Source: Ignelater luminosus (taxonomy: Eukaryota; Arthropoda; Insecta; Coleoptera; Elateridae). Taken from it: DNA of 64,000 nucleotides. Location of the stretch: assembly GCA_011009095.1 (NCBI GenBank), contig VTPC01002498.1:33556-97555 (forward strand). The letters are read 5' to 3'. Numbering within the stretch: position 1 is the stretch's first letter; the number at the start of each line of letters is the position of its first letter. Shown here in pieces: positions 36,541 to 49,199 of this stretch. Under the pieces are notes generated by a model. It was not told the origin of the DNA. It saw only the letters and a program-made list of their open reading frames with translations, and searched no databases. Both the position numbers and the translations under genes were made by a program.

Positions 36541-37430
36541 TCGGGGGTCACATGAATGACCCTAAAGAGGGCACGGTTAAACGGCGGCATAAATACGTTT
36601 CTTGGGTGTAGCATTCACTACATAACTTCGGCATAACAATAACAATCCGTTTTCTATACGAGTGTATTTCTATTAAATATCAAGGGATAATAATAATAAT
36701 AATAATAATATACGTCTATAGATTAGGTCCGTTGAAATGGAGTCCAGCGAAACCCAGTGAGCTACATTAAACAAGAATATTTGAATTGGTAATGAGAGAG
36801 TCGTAGTCGTCCTATCGTTATCTATCCGGCGGACTCTATCCTAGCTCATATCTCGCGGTGTCGTGGGTCAAGTCGCGTTTGATATTCAGACATACTAGGT
36901 CACAAACTGTGTAAATGGCCATTCCAGAGGGAGTTTAGTTTATTTAGATCGATTTACATAAAATCAGCATGCGGATGTCGGCGTGTGATTTAACCACTGC
37001 CCATGTAATCATAGTTATGTACTGGAACTATTATAGTTCGTAATCACTAATCGGGACGCGGATACCCGTGGAACGCAGTCATTAAAAACGCATTTGCTCT
37101 AAAAATAGTGAGATAAAACTCGAGGAATGAAAATATTTTGAACAGAAATATCTAAAGAATTGTTGTACTTTATGTTACACCGGGTGTAATGTAAAAGTAG
37201 CGTCAATTCAAGTCGCATTAACATTCATATTTTCCAATATATAATGGCTGAAATAGTTTGGGCGTGTAAAATGTCACCGTAATGAATTCTGCGACCAGCT
37301 GTGAAGCTTTTTATACATGGCGCGTTTCGCTGCATAAATTTTGCGCATGGCCAATGTATAATATTTAGCATACCAACATTCACATCCTTATTATAAATAG
37401 CCTAAATAATATCCTCCTCACTCTGATTAG
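36541..37430. other. Mixed-composition unique island, possible regulatory DNA
   Basis: Non-repetitive, with regular CpG and several motif-like words: CAGCTG E-box near 37298, the near-palindrome TGCATAAATTTTGCGCATGG at about 37331, and TTTATGCCGCC-type words near 36582 on the minus strand. No open frame of interest. Composition differs sharply from the A+T-rich DNA that follows from 37430. Confidence 0.4.
36687..36710. repeat. (ATA)8 microsatellite
   Basis: Eight perfect ATA units in the mixed-composition island. Confidence 0.9.
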
Positions 37431-40400
37431 CTGTTTTATTGCTTGCCCTTCTGTCGTTTATTGCGTAGCGTTATATATTTATATAATTTTTCTTTTCAAA
37501 CACGTAGATAAATCCGTCAACTATGAATTGTAAAATATAAAAATTCCTACTAGTCTAAAATAAAAATCTTTTTAAGCCAAGAAACCGTTTTTAATTAAAA
37601 TATTTTCTCTAAAAACATAAATAGTTTTCTAGATTGGATTTTTAAAATTAAAATAAAAAAACGGAAGAATATCTGAAGAAAGAATGAAATTAATAAAATC
37701 AATTTTAATATTTTAACGATGAATATTTTCATTGGTTTAACATTTAAGGAGTGGTCATGTTGTGATTGTTAAATATTTATCATATTGATCATTAAAGCTG
37801 TATAATCTTCAACTTGTGGTGTTAGTTTGATTAATTATTTTGTTTGGACTTTTTATATTCGATAAACTAAAACATAATTTACTTTTATACATGCAGAGGT
37901 TTTATAACCTCAACACTGTTGTCAGTATTGAAAAAAGAGAGGAGAAATAATTATTTTCTATGTGTGATAGGTTGTCTTCTTCCTTTTTAGCTCACTTCTA
38001 TAAATAAAGATGGATATCTTTTGTGTAATTTAAGACAATAGAAGGGGGATCTTAGGATTTATTAAAAGGATTTAACCAATCACAGACGATTATTTTTACC
38101 CCACCCTGTGTAAGTGATACCATTCAATATACCCCTAGGCATCTACTCAAATTACATTCCAGTTTGCAAGTCCTTTATATGCTACCATGTAACAAAAGCA
38201 GGCTCTTAAATTTTTTTGTAAACACGTAAAAGTTTCTTTTGCCCTTTTTTTGAAAAGATGTATTGGTAACAATAGATTTTGTGCACGTAATTTAAATTTT
38301 ATTATTGTAGATATCGAAGTTCTGTTCAGTAGATAAACAATAGAACAAGAAAATTTTCTCTGTAATATACTGCTTAAAGAAGCTAAGTAAGAGTTTTCTA
38401 ACCTCAAATATAATAAAAGTGTCATAAAGTTAACTGGGAAAAAAATCTTGGGAATAAACAAAACTATAAAACAACTCATATCAAAGTCTTATATAATTAT
38501 CAATTTGTTCTGTTTTAAACGGTTTCTAACTACTTTATTTAACAGAAAGTTCGTAAATTCGAATTATATCACTCTTGGAAATATCTACTCACAAACATCT
38601 TTTAGTACCAAAAAACTAACTGCGCCATAAATAGGGAAATATTACGAAAACAATTATTATTGTGTTAATTTGTTTTTCTTTTATATTTCATTTTAGATTA
38701 TGCTAAACTAAACATTTTGTCATTAAGTTATAATTTGAAGAAAAAATAAAATATAAGGAAACCTAATAGTTTTCTTGTCCTGTTTCTTCACAACCACCGG
38801 CAAAATATAATTAAATTGTTTAATAGGTAATAAAAGGCTGTAAGATTCTTCTTGGTTATAAATCTCATTAAAATATTTAAAATAACTCAAATCTATACCA
38901 GTTCAAATCAGATTGTGTATCAGAAGTATTGTGTTTACGCAGGTTTCGTTGTATTTTGATTTTACTGCAACTTCGAGTGGGATCACTAGTCTTGTTTCAA
39001 TATTTTGAATTGGAATCCGCTGATGAATAGATGATTCTTTTGATAGTTATTATTTGCCTTCGAGGAGGGTGCAATCTCACATCTCAACTTTTGAAGACAA
39101 AAGTGTTATGAAAGGTGTCTCAAATTGTCAAAATCACTTATACTTTCTTTAACCTTGTACTTTAAGGATTTGATTGGTTCTTTCAAGGTTAGAATACAGG
39201 ACTCAAGACTCAAGATGCGTTTCGAAATTCAAGACAACGTGTGTATATCAAAAATAAAACTCACTTATCACGATTTCACTGTTATTCTCTTGTTCATTTA
39301 AAGACAAACCTCAGCATTTAGATCAAAAACTTGAGTTTATATCCGTGCTATGTTTGATTCATCCAGTTGAACATTGTTGTGATTAATGTGGTGTAACGGG
39401 AATATTTTTCTGATCTGTGTATTGATTTTGTAAAATGCCAAAAACCTAGTTTGCTACCACTATCGAATCCATTAATGTCAGGACCAAGTTCATGGTTGGG
39501 GACCTATAATTTCTAACCTAAACAGGATCGAACCGGTCAATTTGGCCTGGAGTCGGCTAATATTTTGGCCTCCACGTGATGACAACAGTTATGACTCTCG
39601 GCTCAACATCGAGAAATCTCCTTGTAACTCCTGTGTTGTATAGTTCTGACTTGGATATCTTCTGAAGGTTTGATGATTCTTGCCCAAAATCCATCTTAAG
39701 CCCTCTTTCACGATCTAATGTCGAATTTTCTTATTTACTGTGGATAACCATAATACTGCACTGACACGCATCCCGCAGTTCTGCAAAAATGGTTAGTTTT
39801 GGATTTGCCCAATATACGTAAAAATGCATTAATCAAATGTCTTCTTGAAATGAACGGATCTTAATTGCAGTTTTGGAAAGGAAATGAAAATGAGTAGTCA
39901 GAAGAGATAATTTATTATTAAATTCTTTTATTGGATAGACTGTCTCTGAATTGGGCATGCATTTTGGTCTTCTCGATATAAATAATAATGTTAACAGACT
40001 CAGCTTCAATTTTATTAGCTTCGACTCACTTACTTCTGAAAAAAATTAAAAATTTGTAGATTTTTTGACTCCCTAAAGAAGCCAATGTCTATTCAGGATT
40101 ATCTTCAGAATTCGAAACCATATTTCACAATGTCTAGATTTTTTGACCAGATTTCTCTATTTATCCAGACTGTTTGGTTCGGTTTGACTTTTATAAATTG
40201 ATTTAACTTGTTGAGTAAGTTCGGTTATTCAAACTGATGATATCTTTCTTACTAACAGTTTCTTTTGCTTTAAGTCGTTTAGGTCAGAAGATTTTTAATG
40301 TTGCTTGGTGGCTCAAAAGGGCTCAAAAAATTTCTGAAGTGAGCACCGTATTTGAAAATGGATTTATTGTTTTTGATTTGCTAGCACATTTTGGTGTGAT

Positions 40401-41440
40401 TCGCAGTGTGTTTCCATCTCTTCTATTTCCTGATCAATGTTTGATCACTAAATGAATCTGTGTTTGCTTATTTTGGCCTGCTCTATAGATTCCTTCGAAA
40501 ACTGATTTAAAAATTTGATTTTACAGTAGTATCAGACTTTACTCTACTTTTCTGGTCAACCATTTAATAAAACGATTAGGTTGCTAGGTCGTCTTTCAAA
40601 CATATACACATTCATTCCTGTTACTGTAGTAGACATAGTGTTATTCATTTTTATGAGGTTTTCAAAATCCCTTTTTCACTGTATCTTATAAATTCTTCGT
40701 CTCCAAGTCAAGTCTTGGTAATTTTGATTATATTGAGTTTTCTCTAAACTAATACGTCATTATCTATCTTGCACCCTGTGCTCAAGAATTCAAATTGCAC
40801 AGATATACTTTGCAAATAACGTTTTTGATATGTCAGTGATCCGACTGTATATCAAGTGCAGCAGTCATTAGTATGCATTTTGAAGATAAAACTCGATTAA
40901 AGAATTGAAAAACGAGAATGTTTAACATAAAAATTACCTATAAAGATTCTCGAACCTCTTAATTTGAAATGAAAGCGAATACCATATCTACTATATCGAA
41001 TGTTTCAAGGAAACTTTTAATAAAACATATACAGGAATGTAACCGTCTACGTCTAAATAAAATAAATTCCCTACAATATTTTTTCCGCAAGTTATACCTT
41101 CTTACTGTTAGGTTTCCCAGTCAAGTTTGAATCTGATAAATTGTATAGTTAAAATAACGTGTTAAACGACTTGTCTTCAGATAGTTGAAGGCTATTAAAA
41201 TAAAACTTACAAATAGTAATACCTGTTAGTTCGCAAACTGTTTCCTATATATACATCTTAAGGTCCCGAGGATATTTATATTTAACTGCATTTTAATGTC
41301 AGGTTTAGAAAAAAAATTGAAGGCTAGAATAGTTGTTCGAAGTTTTGATTCACTATACAGGAACATCAGAATATTATCAGATATAGAAGTGAGACAAAAA
41401 AACGGCAATCTCGTGTTGTGAAAAAGAAAAAGATTAAAAA
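37431..41440. other. Long A+T-rich non-coding stretch
   Basis: No gene recognised in about 4 kb. A 110-codon minus-strand frame (38147-38479) is rich in Leu, Phe, Ile and Ser as expected from A+T-rich DNA, with no motif. From about 39900 the sequence becomes T-skewed and similar in texture to the decayed repeats near 45 kb. Confidence 0.57.
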
Positions 41441-43005
41441 AAGCTTATTGTTTCATGTTCGGCTCGTCATGGTGTATGTGTAAGTTTTTATTGAGTCCGT
41501 ACATAAAACAACGAAGGCGTGAGGTAATCGTAGATTCTTGGTCAAATTTGACCTCAAAAGTCACGATTTCAGTGCACTTTATAATTAAACATGTTCCCTT
41601 GTATAATCATTGCAAGTGCTTCACTGTACCGGTATGGAGTTTCATCACGCCTCAATTTATTTACGGGAATTATTGTGTATCGGAGAGAGATAGGTTTAGG
41701 TGTTTTATTACGGCTGGTATTCGCATTAGGCGTCGTTTATTGCATTAGACATAAAGCAGTAATCTTTGCCATCTATGATCCGTGGTCAGAAGGCAATGTC
41801 ATTGTCGTGTGGCTTTGTGGGAAGGTGCATTGCATTGAAGATTGTCGTGTTTTTAATTGGTTTAACCTTGCGCAGTTAATTTTCTTTGTACAAGTAACGT
41901 ATAATTGTGCAGGGGAGACGTAAAAATGTGTATCACGCTCCAAGAAATGTTTTCTGAATTCCGAAGGGCTTGCATATGGAAGCTATGCACTAATGAAATT
42001 TATTCACTTTGATTATCTAGCATTGTAGTGGAGTTCAAGTATGCACTGATATATCTGCTATGTATGTAATTGAATAATTTATTTTCTCATTTGAATAATA
42101 TTTATGTCAGTAACAGCAGCTTTATGACCATCCTATAACTTAAAACCACTTAAAGCAGATTCTAACTTGGAATATTAAAATTGTCTACTCTACAAAAAGC
42201 AATTTTTCTCTGTTTAAGATTCTAAAAAATCCACAATCGTCGAATACTTTGAAATGAGTTCAAGTTAATGTTTTCATTGTGTTCTTTCGAAGTGTGAGAT
42301 CCATAGTCGGTGAACAAGAAGAAATAACACGATTCTTGGATAGATCCAGGTTTTTATTGGAGAATTTTTAAAATACCTCGAAATACCATCTTGTTTGTTC
42401 GGTATTATACGTTTCGTGTTACGTGAGCAAAACAATCCTGGCTTTCTAAGCCTTTGTAAGCCAGCTTAGAACAGGGATTCCAAATTCTAGGCGCAATCAC
42501 GATTTAGACCTAACGTATTACATCCCATTTAGATTGGTATCTGTATAATCCAGGTTGTTCTTTCATCTTATGTTATACGTTAGCTCAGCTTATGTACAGT
42601 TTGCGTTTAGATACAAAACGATTTGGAACTTGAATTGATTACTTTGAGAATCGGTGGTTCTGCTTTGTATTTACACTTTGAACCTGATGTTTACCTATTC
42701 ATTTGTTATTATTACTAAATTGTGTTCTATTATTATTGTAGAGCTGACAGAAATAGTTTTTTTTTTTTTGAAAAAGGTTTTAAGTTGCATACGATGAATT
42801 TATTACAAACACAAACACACACGAGAATCCTTTGTAGTAACGAAAGGCAAAATTGTACGTCCGTTCGCAAATTCGACGCCCTGAGCAAACTGCCAGTGAC
42901 AGACCACAATTTAGTAGCACAACGTTATTGCAATACACAAACTTTAATGAAGTTTTTAATCCGCAAACTCCGAGATTAATGTTTGAATTTGTTCTTTGCT
43001 TGCAG
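41441..43005. other. Non-coding sequence upstream of a candidate exon
   Basis: The part 41441-41930 is mixed in composition and has two overlapping plus-strand frames (97 and 110 codons) without recognisable features. A 13-T run lies at 42757-42769. The last bases before 43006 (TTTGTTCTTTGCTTGCAG) make a good pyrimidine-rich 3' splice site. Confidence 0.5.
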
Positions 43006-43065
43006 TTTTCAAATGACGGACCTAACGGAGAATCGATGTGCCTTCAGGGACCAGATTGTTTTATG
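43006..43065 (+). other. Candidate 60-bp cassette exon
   Basis: The segment lies between a good 3' splice-site match (pyrimidine-rich tract ending TTGCAG) and a near-consensus 5' splice site (ATG then GTAAGT). It is exactly 60 bp, so inclusion would keep frame. In the first frame all 20 codons are open and read FSNDGPNGESMCLQGPDCFM. The second frame is also open and contains an ATG in a CAAATG context (start MTDLTENRCAF); the third is closed. Composition is richer in G and C than the flanks. I do not recognise either peptide, and no partner exon was found in the window. A chance pairing of splice-like words remains possible; if real, it would make this part of the window an intron of a plus-strand gene. 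Confidence 0.3.
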
Positions 43066-45089
43066 GTAAGTTTGAAGAAATTAAATTTCTAAAAAGTCAA
43101 TAACAGCAACCGCTCTACTAACAAAAACCTTTTAAAAGTTGTCAAGATTTATACTCTTGTTATAAACAGGCTTGAAAAGTAATGTTTTGTAAGTTTCCCT
43201 TACAGAAACTAAAATTCCAAGTCGTATTAAGTGCTGTAAACGTTTAACTTCAAGACGAGCGTAATTTTCACCTCTGTTGAGTCCAGTAATGATTTTTCTT
43301 CACTCGAAACCGAGCCACAATGTTTTATGCTGTTTTGGTTTTATTTTTGTGTACTTATATTCGGTCCAGCGGATTTAGGCCCACAGAATTACTCAACTGT
43401 AGATTTCTGCAATATTTTTAATTCTCATTAAAAGCAGCTGCAGACGACAATTATAATAAAACCAAACGAAAATTCATTATAGGGATTTTTTTTCTCTTAT
43501 GGAAAAATTAATTTAAATACCTCTTCTCCTTCTGTGTAAAAATTAAAATGAGAAAAATAAATTACCCGAACTTAAGCTAAAATATTATTTTAACGGCAGA
43601 ATAAATTCATAACCACTATCAAGACAGTAATTCATATTTTTTATTGCTAGTTAATTAATTTCTGCTTTTTTACAGTTTTTCAGCTGTGTATATTAATGAT
43701 TTCCATAAAATTTTTAATATTTCCACTTTCGATAGTTTTTTATTTTTATTTTCTTTAATGTAACCGAGCTGGTTTATTGCAGAAATGTTTTTTATACACC
43801 CTTGTAATTCAAGAATATACCAGCTTATATAATTTTTTCTCCGTTTAGTCTCTTACATTACACTTTGTTTATACACGTGTCTTAAAACGATTTACACTTT
43901 TCTTTCAATAAGCTCAATGCAGTTAGTTGCTAGCGGTTTCGATTCGGAAAACAATCGTTTTCCTATCTTGATGTAATCAGTTCGGTAGCGACGGAAATCG
44001 TTTAGACCTGTAATTGTAGTACACCTTATAATTTAAGTCGCTTCAGGACAAGTTCATTTAACACCACCTTGTTTTACCGTGCATGAAACTCTTGTCTTGT
44101 TGGATTTGTATACCGTTAGGAGTTGGAGGAACACAAACACATCTGAACATAATGTACGATTTGCGCGATTGGCATTCTAAAAGTTATTTTGTGAATTTTG
44201 ATGGACACACTTGTTTCTAGTTTTTTTTTGCTGAATTAATCTCTTCTACTTCAAAAATGTGTTTTTTCTTGATTGGGCACTTTTAAGTAACGGAAAGAAA
44301 AAGAAGACAGATTGAAGATTTGTTTTGGTGTAGGTACATAATTATAAAACGTCAGTAATATTTTATTGTTCTTGAATTTATTTACCGTTTAATCTTGGAA
44401 GAAATAAAATAAGTTGTCGTCATTAATAGTAGAAAGAGTTCATTATATAATTTTTTGCAGATTGTAAATTTTAAAGCTTTACAGTGACATTAAACACATA
44501 TAGCAGCTCAGAAACCACAGGATAGCTTTGTGGTAGGTCTTAATTTTGAACAGTAAGTAATGTAAGGCTAGTTTTGGTTAGGGTATAGGCTCACTTGAGT
44601 TAGAAATGGATTAAAATAATTTGAGGTTAATTGTTTAAGATTGAATTTCAAACAAAATTTAAGTGTGTGATGTTAACCACAAAACCACTTCGGCTATAGA
44701 TCTTCACTATTTCAATGTTATGCGGTTATACGTATCATTTGCACCTTAAGTGTAAAAGTTCGTTAGTGTTCACTGGTAAATTACGCTGTCGGGTTAATCA
44801 AGCTTCTCATTCCTGGTCTACCTTGGTTAATCTGTTGATTATCCGCAACTTATCAAGCTCCAATACAGTCCTTTAATCCAATTAATTCTAGAGTCTTCTG
44901 TTTGCCAAAAATGTTCTTGTTATATGTTCTTATTCTTCTTGGATCAAATGCCAAAAAGCCTATCGAAACGATTTCAGATGGCTTCTGTTTTATTGTTTAG
45001 TGTTTCCAATAAATAATTTCAAAGAAACACAAGGGTGATCAGATTAGATTTTTGGCCATTATCATTTACTTCTTTTAATCACATTGAAT
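43066..45089. other. A+T-rich non-coding sequence
   Basis: No gene, RNA or clear repeat recognised downstream of the candidate exon. Confidence 0.57.
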
Positions 45090-45850
45090 ACAGTTTTGTC
45101 AAATTTTTCTAAAGTTAACTTAACAGTGATTTCCGTACCAATCTACAGCTTGTTGTGCAATTTAGACTTTGTTTACTAACTGTAGTTTTCACTTAAGGTT
45201 TATTAATGAAGATGCTTTTGGCATTTGTACATCTATTTGCTTTATCCTTCTTCTTCTTGTTCATCGCATGTGAAGTGTTCTTGTTGATCAGCTTAGATTT
45301 TGGGAATTATTCTTTACATGTCTTTCTAATCAAAGTTTTACCAAAGTTAAACGCCCCATTGTCATATCTTTGCACTTTTATTTCATTCATTTCTCAGTTC
45401 GATAACTCTCATGGTTTTTCTATGTGTATTTCTGGATGGTATGGTGACGTGTCAAGAGTTATACAATTTCTTACTTTCACGGTTTCTGTGTAAATTTGCA
45501 GCTTGTTGTGGCATTTTGACTTTGATCATTACTGTAAAGGTCATCTGCAATCTGTTAATGAAGATATATTTGGCAGTTTTGTATCTATTTGCTTTATATG
45601 GTCTGCCTTCCTGCTCATTTCATGTGAAGCATTCTTGTTGTTGATCATATTAGAATCTTGGCTGATCAGATTACAATTTTGGCTAATATTCTTAACATAT
45701 TTTCCTAATTTTCAGTAGGTTCTGCTAAATTCTTCAAAACTAACACTGACAACTCGCGTGGTATTTGTATGTCTAGCAATTTAGTTTCTTACTCCAATTT
45801 GCAGCTTGTTGTGCCATTTGGACTTGTTTGAACCTTTGGGTTTCTTAATT
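45090..45850 (+). repeat. Decayed tandem repeat, 300-350-bp unit
   Basis: CAGCTTGTTGTGNNATTT recurs at 45146, 45499 and 45802 (offsets 353 and 303). Each of the first two copies continues into TTAATGAAGATNNNTTTGGCA and TTGCTTTAT, and into CATGTGAAGNNTTCTTGTTG. Before the later copies, AACTCTCATGGTTTTTCTAT (45404) parallels AACTCGCGTGGTATTTGTAT (45751). The plus strand has hydrophobic open frames through copies 1 and 2 (for example CEVFLLISL and CEAFLLLIIL), interrupted by stops. The third copy is partial. The origin of the unit is unknown. Confidence 0.68.
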
Positions 45851-46842
45851 ATTGAAAGCATTTGTTAACATCTTTATTATACAATTGTTGCAGTCAATGC
45901 TGTCGTGGCCGGATTTAAAGTTGAGAAGGACATGGTTTGACTTGCGTTTTTGTTTAGAATTCTTTTTGATATCACTTTCTCATGAAATATCTGTTATCTA
46001 CTTGATATATCGCTCTTCTTGCATTGAGTATAGTACTGCTCTGGTTTATCCATTGAGTATCTCTTGGGCACCATCTCTATTAAGAAATGATATCGTTCAT
46101 TGGTTTTTGCTTACACTAATATGTTTTCGTATTTGAAGAATTTTAAAAGTGTTGATCTGTTTAGGATTTAATTTTCTGATTTAAGATCTCTCTTCTTTAG
46201 CTTTTCTCCATTTGGGCCTGTTTGAATGTTTTCTTTTTACCTTTTTTGAATTTAATTATACGTATTTCCTTTGATGAACCAAACGAAAAACTATTTTATC
46301 TTCATTGGCGCCCTAAGCACACTTCGCGTTGTTTCAGGATATCTGGAGCAGCCTCAGAATGACACTTGCCAAAATGTTATCAATTATACGCTCTGCAAGA
46401 TTATGGCTTACAATTTCTGTAGATACCAAAACCTCTTGTTCTTTGAGTAGTTCCTCTCTTTATAGTTTGTATCTGAAATCTCTCTCTAAGATAAAAGTTG
46501 AAATTTATATTTACCCTCATTTATGGTCTTGTATGTAAGAGGTGAGTAAAGTGTTCATGGTCGATTTTCCTTCTCGACTTATTTGAGATTGCAAAAATTG
46601 AATAAAATTGATTCCATTGATTCCCCATGCAATTCCGACAACGTTTTGACGCCTTTGCTTGAAGTTGATCGAATTATTATTTGTTTTAATCTTAATAGCT
46701 AAATTAGCTAATTATTTGGGTAAGAAGACAGTATAATAATAATTAGAATATTTACTGTTAATTGTTAGCAGAGAACTTTAAATTTGGAAGAAATATCAAG
46801 TGTCCTTTCTCTTCTCTATCAAAATGAATTATAAAAATGTTG
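45851..46842. other. T-rich non-coding sequence
   Basis: Texture similar to the preceding array but no unit could be aligned. A short GGCGCCCTAAGC at about 46310 recalls the hAT-like repeat end but is too short to call. A 94-codon frame (45852-46136) has no recognisable features. Confidence 0.5.
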
Positions 46843-47050
46843 CAAATTACAATTAAATTAGACATTTGACCAGAATATGAATGCTTCTGTAAGGGAAGGA
46901 TGTTCCAAATAAGAATCAAACTCAGCAGGGTCTTCTTTCCCCGCTAGTTTTTCCAAGCCCGTTCCCTTAGCAGTGGCTTCGTCGAATTCGTGACTGTTAC
47001 CAATTAGATGAGGCATTTCACCAGAATGTGAATGTTTCTGTAAGAGAGCT
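46843..47050. repeat. Diverged direct repeat, about 150 bp apart
   Basis: A segment near 46856-46896 containing CATTTGACCAGAATATGAAT and GCTTCTGTAAGGGA is repeated near 47002-47047 as CATTTCACCAGAATGTGAAT and GTTTCTGTAAGAGA. The offset is 150-151 bp. The DNA between the copies is mixed in composition. Confidence 0.72.
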
Positions 47051-48089
47051 ATTTAAATACTATGAAATATCAGTTGATGAACTTCATCAGAAAATGAAGA
47101 AACCTTAGAAGAATAATATTATGTATTTTATTTATATATATTATATATTTATTAAGTAATCATTGTTAAATATGCCATGCCAGGTTACCAGTCTTAGCAA
47201 TTCACTCTCACCGCTACTGCGCTTACTCAAACTTCTTCACGTTGACGCTCAAAGCATAGTGCTAAAAGCAGGTACACGTTTTATTGATATCTCAATTAGT
47301 TGTATAGGATATTCTAACATCTGAATGTGTATTCTTGGAATAGACTTCGTGTTTCGTATGTTTCTAGATGTTTTTGTATATTGTCTTTTGCAGTGCTTTA
47401 TTTGGAAAGGACCTTTTCGAAACAGGAACCATTAAATATATTTTCATCGATACTTCACCCTCGTTAATCTTTAAAATAAAATTACCCGGAGATAGCGAGA
47501 TTGCATTTCTTTTGTTACCGAGAAAAATGAGAATTTTATTGGAAGATGAATTGTACCTTAATTTCCAAAATGTAGGTTTTGTTATTTGTTATTTATGTTG
47601 AATTAGTGTTACTCTTTAAAAATAACATTACGTAATTTACTTCCTTTATTTGTTAAATCGATGATCCATTAACAATGTTAAGCTCTTCCGCTAATGGATT
47701 GTTGTGAAGTAGTTTTGATTGTGGGTGAGTTATGTCCTGTCTTTCAGATAATAAGCAAATGTTAAATGAATCGTCTGTCAGTTTTAGGCAATTTGTAAAT
47801 TGATCTCATTTAATGTTTAAAGATGACCTGTCGTATATATACAAGTATCGAATATTAGGAAATGAACCGACAAACAAGCTAGCACAAAACTGAACGGATG
47901 CAAATTTAACAAACTGCCATCATTTATTATTGTTTTGTAGGACGGTTTAACGAGGAGGAAGTTGGTTTGTTCTATAATTCATTTTAAAGTTTGCACCCAC
48001 ATGTCTTGAGAAGTTTGCCCGTACTTTGTTTAATAAAATTTATGTAGCTTATATAATAACAGGTAGTTTCTTCGAGGGGTAAAAATATT
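47051..48089. other. A+T-rich non-coding sequence
   Basis: Includes a TATATA-rich run near 47125-47155. A 77-codon frame (47368-47601) follows a TTTTGCAG but has no matching 5' splice site or recognisable product, so no exon is called. Confidence 0.52.
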
Positions 48090-48720
48090 CAGGGATCACA
48101 TCTCAGTGATATATGGGGCTAGTATGAAAAGGTATATTTCCGCAGTATAGACTATTAGTGTCACAAGCACTGCAGTTCCGAGGAATAGCGGAAATTTGTT
48201 TCAGTCGTGAATATAGGCACTTTACCACCGCTCCTGCGGTTACGAGAGACGAATGTGTGGAAAACTTGGGCGAGTTTCGATAGAAAACCGCACGTAGATT
48301 GTATTTGATCTCATTTTTCACCCGCGAAGCGGAAGTGCGGATGCACTTCGAATCTCCCGCTATATTCCAATCTAAATTTATTGCCTCGCTAATGCGATTG
48401 GCATTTACTCCGTGATTATGTTTCGTGTTCGGAGTTGCGCTTGAATATGGTATGTGGAGCATTTACAGCTACTCTATCTGACGATCCTAATGTTGGCCGA
48501 AGGTCACGATACCATTATTACTTCGTTATCATCAGTAGTCGATGGAGAATTGGAATTCCGGGTATTGTCTGCCCCGTACAGCCCGCTTGCGGATCGAATT
48601 CGTGCTCATGATTTTGTAAACGTACTTAATGGCATTTTTAGGTCACGTACGTTTTCCCCGATGCGATGCTCGAACAAGTGTTTTAACTGAAATTGGTTCC
48701 AAAATTTAAGCAGTGATTTA
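48090..48720. other. CpG-containing island with a 119-codon open frame
   Basis: Non-repetitive sequence richer in CpG than its surroundings. A minus-strand frame starts with ATG at 48462 and runs 119 codons to 48103. Its composition is balanced rather than A+T-driven, but I recognise no motif, and it has neither signal peptide nor transmembrane segment. It could be a small unknown gene, an exon, or a chance frame in conserved non-coding DNA; the last seems likeliest. Confidence 0.3.
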
Positions 48721-49199
48721 TCGCTTTGTTGTGCTTTGCCTTGTATAAAATTGTGTTGCCCCTTGTTATCGTTCATCCTGTAATTTATCGAATCTTCCTA
48801 CCGAACTTAACATTTGTATCTTGATTAAAGCAACAAGCCGGAGCCGAATATTTTGAAAAACTTTTCCCCGATTTAGCTTCAAACTTTGTTTATAAAGGAA
48901 GTAGCTGTTATAAGTTATATACTACAAATTATGAAATGTCTATCCTATTTGCAGTTTTATTAATAAAAGGCTATAATTGTTCAGTAATGAATTATTGAAA
49001 TGCCTTTCAGGACAATCTCTTCTCATTATCTCGAAAATGATCGCGTAGGCGTACCCTCTTTTAGCGTCTAACATCTTTCGTTCAAGGTTTATAAAAGAAA
49101 AAACACAGAAGATTTTATTTAGAGTTTTCCATTTTGTTCCTTCCGTTATTATTGCCCGCAACAAAATTGAGGCATCCTATTACCTACGCTCAATTTTAC
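48721..49199. other. Non-coding spacer
   Basis: A+T-rich, nothing recognised. It separates two CpG-containing islands. Confidence 0.55.

Noticed and set aside
47368-47601. Possible exon after TTTTGCAG
   Set aside because: The downstream GTAG/GTTTTG is a poor 5' splice site and the peptide matches nothing known.
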